NCBI GenBank assembly: GCA_013398175.1
Contig: VZRZ01004921.1
Location: 555,912 to 619,911, forward strand
Source of the DNA: Climacteris rufus
Lineage: Eukaryota > Chordata > Aves > Passeriformes > Climacteridae
Reading direction: 5' to 3'
Length of the DNA stretch: 64,000 bases
A program made the translations under genes and the position numbers. Shown piece by piece: positions 12,111 through 26,200 of this stretch (position 1 is its first letter; each line of letters starts with the position of its first letter). The notes below the pieces were generated by a model. It saw only the letters and a list, made by a program, of their open reading frames with translations. It had not been told where the DNA came from and searched no databases.

Positions 12111-14895
12111 GCAGAGAGTACTAAATTAATTTAAAAAGTGAAAGGAATAAGTGCATATATACAAAAATGTATCTCAGTTGGGTTTGGAGTTTTGACCGTG
12201 TGACATTTTCTCATGTTAATTGCCCTATTTTCAGTCAAATGATTTCTTAATAAACATAACTGTTTCACGTATATTTTTAGATGTCTCAGTCTAAACAAAA
12301 TGAGAGTGTAACTGTAGTGTCAAGCAGTGAGTGAGTTAGTAATCCCAAGATACTTTAATAGCTTTTAGAGAACAGGATATCGTAGATTATGATTCGTGTG
12401 ATGTATTTTGATATCTAGATTTGGCAAGGTGGATCACAACTAGGCATTTTCAGTTTCTCTTTATTACCACTAAAGAAAACCTAAAGTGATTACCTGAGAT
12501 GTAGACCTTTGTTGTACTTCAGCTGTCTATGTTTGGTCAGATGAATCACACCATAAGTGTCCCTATTTTCCACAAAAATGCCTCAAATGAATTAGTTTTC
12601 TAAATAACTCAGTATCACTAAATTCAAATGTTTCAGATGGAAATGGGTCAAAAAATTAAAGATAAATAAATTTACAGATGAATCCCATCCTTTTGTTTCT
12701 CTCTCGTATAATGAAGAGGAGCTAACTCTATGTGGTCTAGTCATTAAACGTGTCAGTGTGCCTCAGGAACAGAGAGAGACAGGTAGGTCCGTGACAATAT
12801 TAAAGTTAATATTCAACAATTTAGACTCCAGAATTTAAAACAATCATGATCACACCTGTGCAAACAGATTTACAAATGAACTTAACAACTCTAAGATTAC
12901 ACACTGAAAAGAATCTAGGAAATGAGGAATTGATCAACTGAAGCCTCTCTGCCTTATGTCCAGAATCCTATTCACCCCACTGCTCAGTTACTAAACAAGC
13001 TTGTTTCTGACCAAAATATCAGGACCCTGAATCTACAGAATGACCTACAAATGTGAAGACAAACTGTTTTCTAAGACAAAGCTTTTGTCTTAAAAAGTCT
13101 TCCAAGTCTGTTCTTCTCCTAGGAAAGAGCTAATCTACTAATCTTAAATGCATTTTGTCCTTATAAGGAATTTATAACAACACAAAATAAAAGCAACGTT
13201 GGCTGATTCTAAATGATACATTTAGAAAACATCTACCTATGGCTCAATTTTATAACTTATTTCAGAAATCTGACAGTGCCACTCTATAACTCCTCTAGGT
13301 ACTGGGACAAAGAAGTGTGTATTTACAGTAAATTTAACTTTTAAAAATGTTTGGGATTAAACATGAAAAGCTTGTAGATATGTAGAATTTTATGAGGACT
13401 TTTAGAAAAAATAACCAATTACTAAATACAATTTCTATATATGTTATATGCTTACATAATAAATATTTCTAAAGCAGATTTCACAGAACCTTTGTTTTTA
13501 ACTGTTTTGAAGAATAGTTATGTGAAGCAAAACTCAACTCCTCACTGATTTTAGGTATTCTCTCTACTAAGTACAACTATGTTCTTTTCTAGTCTAAGGA
13601 CTTTGATACAAAACAGACTAAAGGTTGACTAATAAATTAATGAAAATCCCACAAACCTTTGATAACTTCTTGTACGATTGCAAGTTGTAGGACAAAGTGA
13701 CTGTTTCAAGGAGTTACAGAAGTCACCACTAGAACCACTTTTATGATGTGGGAAAAGTGGAATTTACCTTGGGGATTACTGAGGTAGGTCCTCCCCAGAA
13801 ATTGATAAATCTCTACAGTCTTTACTTGAGTCTTGTTTTACTCTTCTATTAAGCACAGAAGGACAAGGCCCAGTACTGCAAGAGGTTGAAACAAAGTATT
13901 TTGCAATGTGTGATTTCCTTGAATGATAATTTTCCCAGATATTCCCAATGTCACAGAGATGGGCTGTGGCAACTCAGGACAAAAAAATAACACACTGGAG
14001 AAAGTGATCATATTCTGTAAATAATAACTATTGTTTGTTGGTTTGGGTTTTTTTCCATTTTGCGATTCATAGTAGCTCAATAGTTTTATTAGCATCATCT
14101 GGAAAACGAATAACCCACACAGTTTGTGTTCTGTAGCATACTGCTCTCTCCATTTTGCTGTACTTTACTGCCTTGTATACATACATGCCTGTACACACAT
14201 ATTGTTTATATACTTAGAGTTTGCATTCTTGTTAGGCATAAGACTGGATTAAACTGAAAAACTAAATCTAATTAGGAAACAGAAATTAAGTATTCTTCCT
14301 CCTAAGTCCCTTGACAAGTCTGATTTAATAGTTATTCTAAGAACATGCCACACTAGGGATTGGGTTGCCACCACTTATTTTTATTAATTCAATGTTGGTC
14401 AAACCTATGTTTTGTAAAAGACTTCAGTAAATACCAGCAGCTGCAACAGTCTACAATCTACAGTGGATAGTGAGCTAAGGACTAAGGATATGTAAAGGAC
14501 CTAAGGGTATGCTGGCAAGTACATAGATCGAATAATTAGGGCATCCAGGTTTAGGTTCTAGTTCCTATCTCAACGATTTTTTTTTCACCCAGTGAAGGTT
14601 TAATATAAAATTAATCAGTCCTATGAGCAAGGATTGAAAACCTCAGTTTCAGGGTCCTCACGTCAATGTTATAATTATAAAATATACACTAGAGTTGTGT
14701 TTCTTCTTTCTTGCATCCTTTATTGCTCACTGAAATTGGAATACTGTGCAGTGGCAAAACTTCAGCAGGAGCAGCATGTGTCCCTATTTCAAATGGCCAC
14801 AGAGAGGCAATAAAATCAAGTTCCTGGGAAATAAGAAGTATAAGTTATGTCAACCTTAAGCAGATGAAAAACAGAATCTGAATTTCCCATTAAAG
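12111..14895. other. Unique AT-rich intron sequence
   Basis: Between the two LTR copies. No retroviral gene remnants were recognised in this stretch, which argues against the pair being the two ends of one provirus; their opposite orientation argues the same way. Confidence 0.55.
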
Positions 14896-15431
14896 TGGGT
14901 TTACCACCAGCAGGCAGCTAAGCTTGAAAGGCAGGTGCTTGCTCACTTCCCTCAGGATGAGGGAAGAGGAATGGAAGTATAAAAGCAAGAAAACTTGAGG
15001 ATAAAGATAACTATTGTTTAATAAACGAAGGATTGGTAGAAGAAAAGAGAGAAATAAATAAGATATACAAAGCAAATCACTCACCACCTCCCACAGCCAG
15101 ACTGTGCTGGCTAATGACACTAAATGGCTAATGGCTAATGATGCTAAACCCCACTATACTGCATGTTATTGCTGAGCATGATATTATTGGTGTGGAATAT
15201 CTCTTTTGATAGTTCAGGTCACCTGCCTGGTTGTGTTCCCTCCCAAACTCTTGTGTAGACATCAGTTGTTCACCAAAGGACAGAGGAAGAAACAGAGATG
15301 GCCTTGACGTCATGCACAGTGTTCAGCAAGAGCTAAACCACCCACATTACCAACACTGTTTGAGCTGCAAATCTAAATCAGCATCACATGAGGTGCTATG
15401 GAGAAAATTAACTCCATCCCAGCCATAGCCA
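14896..15431 (-). mobile_element. Solo LTR of the same avian ERV family, minus strand
   Basis: This is the reverse complement of the family at 10822-11364. It starts GTGGGTTTACCACCAGCAGG and CAGCTAAGC, then GCTTGCTCACTTCCCTCAGG. It continues with a region whose minus strand carries ATTAAA at 15017-15022 (polyadenylation signal), then GTGGAATATC and TCAGGTCACCTGCCTGG, and ends AAAATTAACTCCATCCCAGC. The TATA position is degraded (minus CAGTATAGTGGGG). A small ATGGCTA tandem lies at about 15123-15140. TG at 14896 and CA at 15431 give about 536 bp, close to the plus-strand copy. No internal genes and no clear target-site duplication are present. Confidence 0.82.
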
Positions 15432-16544
15432 CTGCACTCATATACCAAGTACAAGCTCAGACAGCTGGCAACATGTAGGATGGAGAAAACAAAAACTACC
15501 TTCACCCTTTGGAGGAAGAGAATAAGCCTGTAACAATCCAATATCAACAGAGGATTCTGAGGTAAAAGAGATGACTGTGTGCCAAGAGAGAAAACCTGCA
15601 GACCTGCAGGTCTATATTTTAGATATTCTTATTGATTTTGACTAGATTTTTCATTCGGTTAGCACCCTTGTATGCAAGACAGCTGGTATCTATCCAACAT
15701 AAATGTTTGTAAATCAGGAATTGAAGTCATAATTTTTTTCATTTGACTTAATACATAGTGACTTTAAGTGGAAACTATAACACTGCAGTTAGTAATTTGG
15801 ATGACTGATATTAAAAGGTGAAAATTTCTTTCTACCTGATGTGCTTCCTAAGGTGTAAGGGCAAAGTTCTCGAATGAGGAATTTGCCTACCTTCACTGAA
15901 CCAGAGCTATGACTGACAAACCTTATGTTGTGGCCAGGGATCACAGGAAAGCATGTGGGGTAGCGACACACAGACCTGTTAGGGTGAGGACCTAGGAGAG
16001 ACTGGAGGTGGTGAAGCCAGATGGCAAGATGACTTACCTATCAAAAATGAATAAATTTTGTAATAAAAAAACACTGATTACTCTGACATTTTTCATAGGT
16101 GACAAATTATCTGTAAGAATTTTTTTTACCAAGCTTTCAAAATCACATTTTTACAAATTACAATTCTGACATTTTAAACAAAAGATTTAATCAGAACTTT
16201 TAGCCTGTTTAGGCAAAAGCTGTCATCTACCCTGTAATACTGAACTTTCTTTGACCTTCTTTAAATAAATTCTTGACATGTAGTGGTAGATCACAATGTA
16301 TTAAAAGTCAGTATGGACCAGAGTCAGTATTCTGCTGTAATTAGTATTCATTGTTAGTGAAAAGTTATGAAGTAATATTTTAAAGGTTATATTTGGGTGG
16401 ATTATCTGCCTATCTATCCATCTTTCCAAGGGGAAAGTCGCCATAATATACAGCAGACTCACATACCACAGTATACCAGTAACAATGAAAAATACATAGA
16501 AAAGGCTTAGACACTCCATGTATTACAGATCATGTATTGAAGAA

Positions 16545-16612
16545 GACAGAAACTGAATGACTTGCCCAAGGCTGCACAGGAAGCCTGTGATAACTGAATC
16601 AAGACTTGGCTG
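16545..16612 (-). repeat. Possible MIR / CORE-SINE remnant
   Basis: GACTTGCCCAAGGCTGCACA at about 16558-16577 matches the most conserved stretch of MIR elements (minus orientation), and the following AACTGAATCAAGACTTGG is compatible with the MIR 'gaattcgaac' side. MIR copies are very old in amniotes. The matching part is under 70 bp, so chance similarity is possible. Confidence 0.45.
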
Positions 16613-18001
16613 TAGAGCTTTTTTCTACATGGTGAGTCCACTTGCAAAGACTTTGAGAGACAGAATGACTTCCTTGGGAACATAGCCTACCTTCTGCCTC
16701 TCCAGACTGCCAGAGCTGACCAGCTGCAGGAATCAGTACACCTCCTGGGAGACAAAGTGCTTGAGGGATTTGCACTTCCTCCAACTCAGTGAGAGTTGGA
16801 ATTAATGTGAAATAAGGATGCAATCTGTCGGTCAGTGTGTGCACATAAATCTCACAAACAAGGGTACTCATTTTATAAACTTAAACAAAGACTTGATAAC
16901 TTTCTTGATATTATTCCCTGCCAGCTTTCCCTGATGATATGAAAAATGTAATAATTATATGTTTATATTGAAAGAAATGTATATTTTAGCAGACAAAATT
17001 AAATTTACAATTTTATAAACTGATGTAGAAAGCATTTCAAACAGTCCTGCCATCCACAGTCTGTATTATTAACCACTTGAATTCTGGATACATTTCAGGT
17101 TTAAATATGCAAAGATAGAAAAGAATCAATCCCTTATTTTACAATCCATCCTTCAGTAAAAAGCCTCTTTGTTAGATGAAACAGCTTTCCAATATTCAGT
17201 ACTGTAATAGTTCTGATGCAGTTATGAAAAAATTCTATTTTCAAAATACATTTGAAGAACTATCAACATATGTTAAGAAAGATATAATGGCTGGATATTG
17301 GAGAATTTTGACTTTCTTTTCACTCTTAAACATTGAATGTTGTAAAGTAAATCCATTCTTTATAAAATCAAGAATCTAAAAGTACAAAGATGACAGTAAG
17401 AATGGCTGTATATCAGGCTGCTTTCTGCAACCAGATGGACACAAAAAAGTACATGCTTAGCTAACATATTTTTTCTATTGCTGGAGAAAAAAAGCATATA
17501 AAAGAATAAAACTAAAGAGAAGCAGCCTTCAGCACGAAAATATGACAACAAAAGGAAAAAGTAAGCCTTTCAAGGGATAGAAAAACAGAATATAGTGATA
17601 GGCTTACAAAACCTGTTCTGGCCCACTTGCACATCAACTTCTGATCAGAGGCTGAAGGAAATAGCAGTACTTGAAAAAACAATCTTTAATCAATACTGAA
17701 AATCATCAAAGGCAGTTCTACTTGGCTCACAACAAATATAACCATGTCTGAAATAAATGAAGTCCCCCAAGGCAGTCTTAGTATAGGAAAACAATCCAAC
17801 TGTAACACCTCTGTCACCTCACTGTGACATGTCATCGTCATTATGGCACAGAAAGATCCCTTTGGAAAACCACATGCTCTCTGTTGCACACGCATGACCT
17901 AGAATGCTAGAAAATTGGTGATCAGTTTTGAAGTGTGTGAAGAAGCAAAGACTAAACAGAGAAAAAGAACAACAAACATTCAGAGTTTACAGAATCAAAG
18001 T

Positions 18002-18142
18002 AAAAAAGAAAAAACAACCCACAAACAAGCAACGAAAACAAAATTCAAAACCCAAAAAACCTCAAAACAAGCCCACAAAAAAACCCAAAGCAAACAAAAC
18101 CAACCAACCAAAACGACCAGAACAAAACACCCCCCCCCCAAC
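18002..18142. repeat. A/C-rich low-complexity tract ending in C10
   Basis: In 141 bases only three are T. The tract is built of CAAA, CCAA and CCCAAA words and ends with ten consecutive C (18130-18139). On the CSMD1 transcript strand this is a G/U-rich tract that begins with G10. Two overlapping plus-strand frames through it (17915-18187, 17928-18179) are products of this composition. Confidence 0.85.
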
Positions 18143-21100
18143 TTTTTCCATTGCAAATCAAACTACGTTGTTGTTCTAGAACAATGAAACCATTATGACT
18201 CAAGCAAACAGTTGGGTACCACCACAGACTCACTGTGGAGAATGCCATGAAGGATTTCAGTCTGTCTGGAACCCTTATAATTTCAATCTGTGACTACACT
18301 CATCTGTGCAATTTCATCAAAACAGGAAATCAGTCATCCCAGTATCAACATTATGGCTGCATGAAATACATCGTAATAATTTTATCACTGCCCTGTAAGT
18401 CCCTGTTTCTGTGATAGACTGTTTGGTGCATGGGATGAGGAAAGGTTGCTTCTATCTTGTTTCAGTTTCATAGTGCCTTCCATCAGGAGGAAGAGTAAAA
18501 CTTACAGTGAAAAAAGCCCTCCATATTGCCACCAACATCTAAAAATCCACTCTAATTAAAGTCTGAATCTTTCTGGTCCCATTAAGTGCATATCTATTTC
18601 TTACTTAATTTCCCACAGAATAATTTTTCTCAAGTTTGAATTATTAAATTTAATCACTTATAGACAGGATTCAGGCTGCTGTCCTCAAATACTAAGTGTT
18701 TCATACAAATAATTCCAGTTTCCTTTGGCATTAGATATTCAGTTCCCTTCGAAAATAATTACTAAGTAAATATTTTACACTTTATTAATTTCACACAGTA
18801 GGCTTTTCTACCACTTTCATCTAAAATCTACAGGTATCTTTCATCATGCCTCTTCCTAAAGCAGAGCAAGCCTTTTCCTTCTGTCCTTTCTTCCATTTCC
18901 TGTCTCACAGCTGTTACATTTTTTGGTCCTTAGCTATCTCTGCAAAGTCCCCAGACTGCCTGGTAGAGAAAATGTTGAATCTTAGCAGTGCTTTTCAATT
19001 CTGTTTTGTACATTCTTTCTTGGGGATTACTCTCTTGTTCTGTACAACAGTCTCTATTGACTGAAAATAAAACAGGTGTACAAAAATCCCACCCTAACTG
19101 CTTGCTATTGTAAGCCAATAATTATATTAGCAAAAAATTAGAAACAAAAGCCAATGTAAGGACTCTCAATAAAACAAGGTTTTTCATGGATTTATTGTAC
19201 AACCCTCTAGTAGCAGTACTAGAATTTCAATGCTGATCAAAAATCAAAACTGCACAGGAAACTGGTATCATTAAGATTCCAGAAAAAAAAAAAAAAAAGG
19301 AACAAAACTCACAGAAAACTACAATACAATTGTTACAAGTATTTATCTCTTATATATGTGCTTTATACTATATTTGATGTAATTCTTGGTCACACATCTG
19401 TACAACTACTTTGATCAGCAATAATGGAAACAATTGCACACATACCAAAACATCAAATCACCCACACTATATGGTAAAGAAATAGCATAATTAATAAGGA
19501 AATAACCACTCTTCTAAAATAAAAAATAAAAATGAGAGTTTACATAAATACAAATGTACATCTTGAAACAGATTTCTGGGATGAAGATGTACATTAATGA
19601 TAACATAACATACTAGCTGTTAACACTTGTGCTTTATGTGTTCTGTTTTATGTTTGCTCTCATCTAATATGTGAAAGGGGGTATTGGTGTAGTTGGTTTT
19701 TCTATGGCTTCCCAAAAGTGGATGGTGAAAGAGTATATCAAACATGAAAGAAAAGGTAAATATGTTTTGAACTTGTTTAGTATTCACTGTCCTATCATTG
19801 CTAAACTGAATGTTTCTTGTGAGTTGAATGCATCTGTATGTAGGGATGAAAAATCCAAATATCTAACATGAAACTTTTCTCTGTCAATATCTGTTTGTCA
19901 CTACCCTTAGCTCCTGACAGTTTGTCATTTTTACATAAAGTTGTATGTATAAACTTTTGCAGCACTAGATAAGGCTTGGATTTTTGTCGACCTTTGTATT
20001 TTGTTCTTTTAAGGAATTAATTCCCAAAATCTTTGAAATATCTTCTTATTTCCTAAAAGTCACAGAACTTCTACCCCTGCTATGATTCTGAATTTACCTT
20101 GGCAGGAATTCCATGAATGGCCTCAAAATTCTGTCTATGAAAAAATTAACAAACTAGTAGTATGATTTGAATAAGCCATGGCTTGTTCTATACTGAGTCA
20201 TCCAAACACGTCAGGTTTTTTGCGTTATTGTGGTAATCTGCAACTAAGTTTTGTAGGAATTATTCCAAATATATTAGTGTTCTGTTTTTGATATGGAGAA
20301 AGACAAATTAGTTTAATATACTGCTATTATGGTTAGTGGGAAAACAGCTCAATATTGCTAATTCAGCTATTTGTCAGACCCTCTGTTTCAGTTTTATTAT
20401 ATACATGGGCATTTTGCCTTTTTCCCCTAAACCATTAGGAATATAAAAACAAATCAGGTAATGTTCTGTTAGTACACTTATTACCCCCAGAGTACACTAT
20501 TATGTATGCAGTTAAATAAGTACAGGCTATGAAAGGGTATCTTAAAATATCTTACAAATTTAATTGAATCAAAATATCCTCACAAGTGTAGCTTTTGTTC
20601 GAGCTGGAGCAGAGTGTGATTTCAGGTATATTAAATACATAGAATATATCTACTAATTTAGATTATAAGACATATATGGGGAAACAATACAATATCATTT
20701 TTTCTAAGAATTTTAGTAATAACTGTACTATCTTAAAGACAGAGGTGTGGGGTTTCTTTTCAAATAAAGGAGAAGGACTCTAGGAAAAAAAAATAAATAG
20801 CAATGTTAGGTCCTCTTTTGTCTATAGATAAAAATTTATTGCAAAGAAGTGTTTCAGCTATTTAAACCCAAGAATAATTTAAATCACTTTTTTTCACTGC
20901 AAAGTTGTCACTCATAGGACAGAAGTCTACAAGAAATAATAGTCCACAAGAAAAAGCATATTAGGATGCAAACAATGGGCTAATACTAACAGTGAGGAAG
21001 TTTCAGATTTTTAAAAATCTTGAATTATATTAAGGTTTTTAATTCTTGAGGAGCTTATGAGTACACACAGCTCTAACGAAAAAAAGTACTTTCCAATGAA

Positions 21101-23231
21101 CGAAAAAATTGAAGTTTACCTCTTATATTATGTGTTAATAACATGTATTTGACCTTTTTGTCCATATGAATTATTAAAGAAGGCAAAAGATTTCAGCCTG
21201 AAGGTGCATGGCCAGGAGTCATTAATATTTGATATGACCTTGTAGAAGTATTACATGTGGTGATGCTGTTCGTGCAGCAGGTATTCATTTTTCTTTTTCA
21301 TTGGCCATTTTTGCTAGGTGATACATAAAAAAATCTCCAAGAACATTAGTTTTTTATATCACAGACTGGCATAGTATAGAATCTATCTATCTATCCACAT
21401 CTGACAATTTTTTCCATGGATATCAATATCAGGCTGTTTATAGTCACAAAACACTAATACTCCTATGAAACTGTAATGATTGGTAGTATATGATAAAAAA
21501 ATAATGTTTTTGTGCATACAAAAGGTATCACAATTTAAGAAAAATGTTTCCATAAGAAAAGTCAGCAACATTTTTCAATTTAATCAATATGGTTTCAAAA
21601 ACTCTTTTTCGCCCCTTATAAATGCAGATATTATACCTAGATTCAACACTTATCAATAGTAAAAGCTTCATACAGTACATGAATTCACTTTACTATCTGC
21701 ACTTCTAGTTGGGTGCCAAAATGCCAAACTCACTTAAGAGACACCTTGAAATTTACAACAGCCTAAGGATGTAAAAACCCCGTGATGTAAAATGCTTTCC
21801 CAAGAGCTGATACTGCTGATCTCTGTCAATGGCATATAGCTATGCCTCATCCTTTTCCACCTTTTTGCATTGTAGCATGTCCCATATGCTGAAGAACTGA
21901 AGTGTCTCACCTTGTACTGCCAGTGCAACACTGAGGGAATGTGTCCTGTTGGTGAGGATATCCTTAGTGGCAGCTAACAGGCTCATTTAGGACTTTAGGT
22001 TTTATTTATTTATGCATTTATTCACACATTCCATTGACCTAGGCTATATAGGGAAGCAGTACAGAAGCAGATGCTTCTCCCTTCCTTTGAAAGACAGAAA
22101 ATGAGCAGGAATGTTAGAGTTCAAATAAATTTGCGTAACTTATTCTAGTACCATTGTTGCTACCCTAGCTTTTCCTGCATTTCATTTAATATATGAACAC
22201 CAGCAGAAAAGATTTTTAATGGCCACCATTATCAGCAAAAATAAAAATCATTGAAACCTATTAACAAACATCAGTATAACATTTGCAGTCTTCATTTTAA
22301 TCTCTCTGCTTAGATAGGAGACAATATACATGGTGAGTGGCAGCCAGTCAATGTGAGTTAATGATTGCTTCACCCTTGAAGATTTTTATTTTTTACATTG
22401 TCATAATATAACCCAAAATTATACACGATACCATTCCTTCTATATGCACTCTACGGTGGCTTGTTGGTGCTTTTTTTTCCGATCTGTTTGTTCAAAGTAA
22501 TTTCCACAGTTAATCCCAATGATTTATTTACCACCCACTGGAATCTTATTCATTTATTTTTAATCATCTTTCATCTCTTTATTAACCTCTCTTGTTATTT
22601 ATCTATTATAATCTACCTTTGTTCTAACTCACCTTCAATGATTTGAATATGGATTAGTATTCAGTATGTTTAATAACCTAATTTTGGCACTAGTTTAACT
22701 ATAATGAAATATCCAATGAAAGAAGTACTTGTGTAAGGATTGATACCAAAAGTATCAACTAAGCAGTATGTAACTTTGTTTAACTTCCGTTCTGAAATAT
22801 ATAAACTTTAAGTCTTAAACTTTTATTAAATATTATAACTTAATTTTAAATGTTATTTGTTCATCTATGTTCTGTAAACATTGGCACCATGGCAGAAAGT
22901 GGTTATGCCTGAACAGTTCTACTACATCAGGACCAGCAACAAGATGAGCAACTCACCTAGGTGAGTACTCTGGCAGTTGCCAAAAGCAGATGTCATACAG
23001 CCAACAATTTGAGGATCAGGGACTTCCTAAGACAAAGGTAGCTTCTTTGTATTTCACACAAAACTATCAGTGGTCTAAGGCACCAAATAATTATAGTCAT
23101 TTCTCATTTGATCATAACAACAACAGTTTTGGTCTCTTGCTGCCTGCACTTCTGATAAATCATTTTTCATGCAATGAATTTTTGCAGTGCATTTTACAGG
23201 TCACAAAATGCAGGTTCACCAGAAATGGAAA

Positions 23232-23234
<3 letters not shown>

Positions 23235-23270
<36 letters not shown>
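23235..23270. repeat. (CAA)12 microsatellite
   Basis: Twelve perfect CAA units, preceded by an A run and followed by AAGTCC. This is a simple trinucleotide repeat that is probably length-polymorphic. Confidence 0.95.
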
Positions 23271-26200
23271 AGTCCTATAGTTGACAATGGCTTGGTATAT
23301 TGCAATACCAATTTATCTTCTCTTCTTGTTAAATTCCAATTTCAACTAACTCAAAGACAACCAAGCAACACTAAACAAGCAACAGTACTATTAAGATTGT
23401 ATTGTATCATTACAGTGTTAGATAGTAACACGCAACTTCAGTGCTACTGGTTAATTACAGTTACATTTTCATAGCAGCTCTGGGTGATAAAATTGTAAAT
23501 CAGTCATCAGCATAGAGAGTGTACAGTGTCTTTGGTTCAGAAATAGACTGTTCTTTCAAGATTCAGCTTCCTTTAACAAATATTTTTTTAGAATATGAAA
23601 TACAAAGGATTGTATTGGTTTTAAGTCATTACTGAGAAAAAAATGTGGAGAAAAACCTGGAAAGGGGGACAAAAATTCACCAAACAACTAAAAAATATCC
23701 CAATTTGGAAATATCTATGCTCTCCTGTGAGGTATATAAAATGATGTAAAAAATGCTGGAAAAGAATCTAGTTTGAGTATATCAGGTGAGCCATGCAATA
23801 TCTCTGTAGAAAGCCTTTGAAAAGACCAATTAAGAATGCTTTGTGTAATATGGAGGAGCAAGTGAATGCAGTCAGTCAAGATACCATTTGAATATGCAGT
23901 TTATAAAGTGATAATCATGGGAACTTCAGACTTAGATAGGTTCAACTGAAGAAAGTACATCTAACATGGAAAATGAATATATTGGGTAGAATAGATTTGT
24001 AAGCATAAATATAATTTATGCAATATTCACAAGATGTACAAAATCCTGCTAAAGAATCCAAAGGTATATGGCATGCTTTTCACTAAGATAAAACTCTAAG
24101 TTAATTTTAGTAATACCATGAGGCATACATAGCTTAGACTTTGACAGATAATATTTATTCCTATTTATTCCTCACTATATTTATAATGCCCAGTGAGTAC
24201 CCAGATGTTAAAATAAGGTATACTGAAAAATGTTTTGTGTACTAAGAATCACAAACGATATTTATGTATAAAAGACTGTGGTAATGAGATACAATTTGCT
24301 TTTATGCCCAGGAGACTTAGTCCTTAAATCCACTGACTTTTTTCTTTTTATCCTTTTTTTTTTAATCTTTTTTGTTTTTACTTTTTTTTTTTAAGTTAAA
24401 GCATATTGTTCACATGTTCTCTGAACTGTTTCTATGATGAACAGATTACAGACTGAAATAAAACAGCTTTTTGTGGAGAAAATAAATTTCTTGTTATTAG
24501 TTTTATATGCCACTGAATTTGCAGAAGGGAGGAAGGTTTCCAGAGTTAGACAATTTAGGTTTTGGGGGTATATATTTTTTAAGGTTAGAATTCAGCTGTA
24601 AAAATAAATTAAGAATAAAAATAAAAAATGAAGTCACTTATCTGGGAAATTAATTTACACTACAAATGCATCACTTTGGGCTGAACATTTCTGTGGGTGT
24701 GATTGTATTTTGGTTTTTTTTCCTCTCTATTTAATCTTTCACATCAATGTCAGGTATGCAGGTATAAAAAGTCAGTCAGCACACTTACAGTACTTACAAT
24801 TAGCACTTGTGTGTCGCAGGAATGTCTAGGAAAACACAGTCTATTGAAGTGCCTCATCCATGAATCTCACCCTAATTGCTCACATAGATTATATTTAGCA
24901 AGGGAAGTTCCTATTATATTGTTTAGCAACAGAAAAGAGATTCTTATTAGATTATCATGTCATTATCCCTTCAGTTCAGCCAACTCACAGTCATGTATCA
25001 CTGAATATATAAACCAGCAGACCTCAGAAAGCCAGCCAAAAAGAAAATGTGAGACATTGCAACAATTAGAGCTAAGCCTCCATGTGGAGGGTTCTCTGTT
25101 TACAGTTTCAAGGACAGATTTAGCAAAAATGGGGAAAAAATACTCCTCAAAATGAAGAATCTGAGCTACATCATCCATGGCTGGGCAGGATAAGAAGTAA
25201 ACTGCCTAAGTTACATAAATTGAAATCTAGGTCCACTTAGACTTTTAAAGGAATGAATGGTGCAATTGTTAGAGGGTTCTTGTAGTTAGGCTGCAGGAAA
25301 TGTAATGTCTTTTTGCTAAAACTTTCATTATATTATGAATAGTATTAAAATAAAAGCAGTGTCTGAAGATGCTTTGCTGTACCTTTTATACAGATAGTGT
25401 CATCTGAGATACAGTCACTGGGATTTTGAGAGTGAAGACACAAGAGAAAGCATTACCAACACCTGACAAAAAAAAAACCCCAAAACAATAAAATAGACAG
25501 TGAAGATGGAATGCTTGCTACAGATCCTATTCTTCATGACTCCTTTCCGGTATTCTACCTTTAACAGAAATTTCAATGGAGAAACTAAGTAGAACCAGGC
25601 GTGATCAAACCAACAGACAATCATAATTTCTCTTGGGTTTGCATAAAACAAATTTGAACATAGAAGAGAGAAAAGGAAAGAAAAAAATAAAATACTTGGT
25701 TTAGAACCCATGTCATTTTGTGGCTACACAGAGGCCTTAAGGAAACAGTACTGTACTGGTATTCACACCCTCTGCTGAAGGCTCTGCAAGCTAGCTTGGT
25801 CTGAAATTGTGATGTTGGAAGTTCTCCGGCTCTTAGGACACTGATCACTGAAATACCTTAGAAATATTACTCCTTCCTGTAATATCCATTATGTCACCAC
25901 TAAAGACAAATAGCACCATTTGGAAACTTTTTTCCACTTGAAACAGATGCCAAAGACATTGACATTTTCTGTTGGTATTTCTCACTAACAACTAATCTTG
26001 AGCCTGGCAACAGGATCTTGATATGTAGGGTCTTAATGCTAAACTCATTGGAAGTGACAGATGTTAACATTATTAAATCAACCCATTCACATAGTTACAG
26101 TTCTGCTCATTTCAGCTTCATTATTAGTCCGTCTAGTCTGAATCTGGGTACAGTATCAACTTTCACTGAAAACTTAGGCTGACATTGTGTAAATTAAGGA

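Larger units (their letters stand above)
15432..23234. other. Mostly unique AT-rich intron with simple repeats
   Basis: Apart from the MIR-like scrap and A/C-rich tract listed separately, I recognise no gene or interspersed repeat. Minor items are (CTAT)n at about 21384-21396 and an A16 run at about 19275-19290. Open frames are short. Confidence 0.55.

Noticed and set aside
10822..15431. One provirus bounded by the two LTRs
   Set aside because: The LTRs are in opposite orientation and no retroviral gene remnants were seen between them.
17915..18187. Lys/Thr/Gln-rich frames of 83-90 codons
   Set aside because: They are translations of the A/C-rich low-complexity tract.
22888..22970. Strong Kozak start CACCATGGCA followed by a donor-like CTAGGTGAGTACT on the plus strand
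   Set aside because: The frame stops after eight codons, no conserved peptide is formed, and there is no partner exon.
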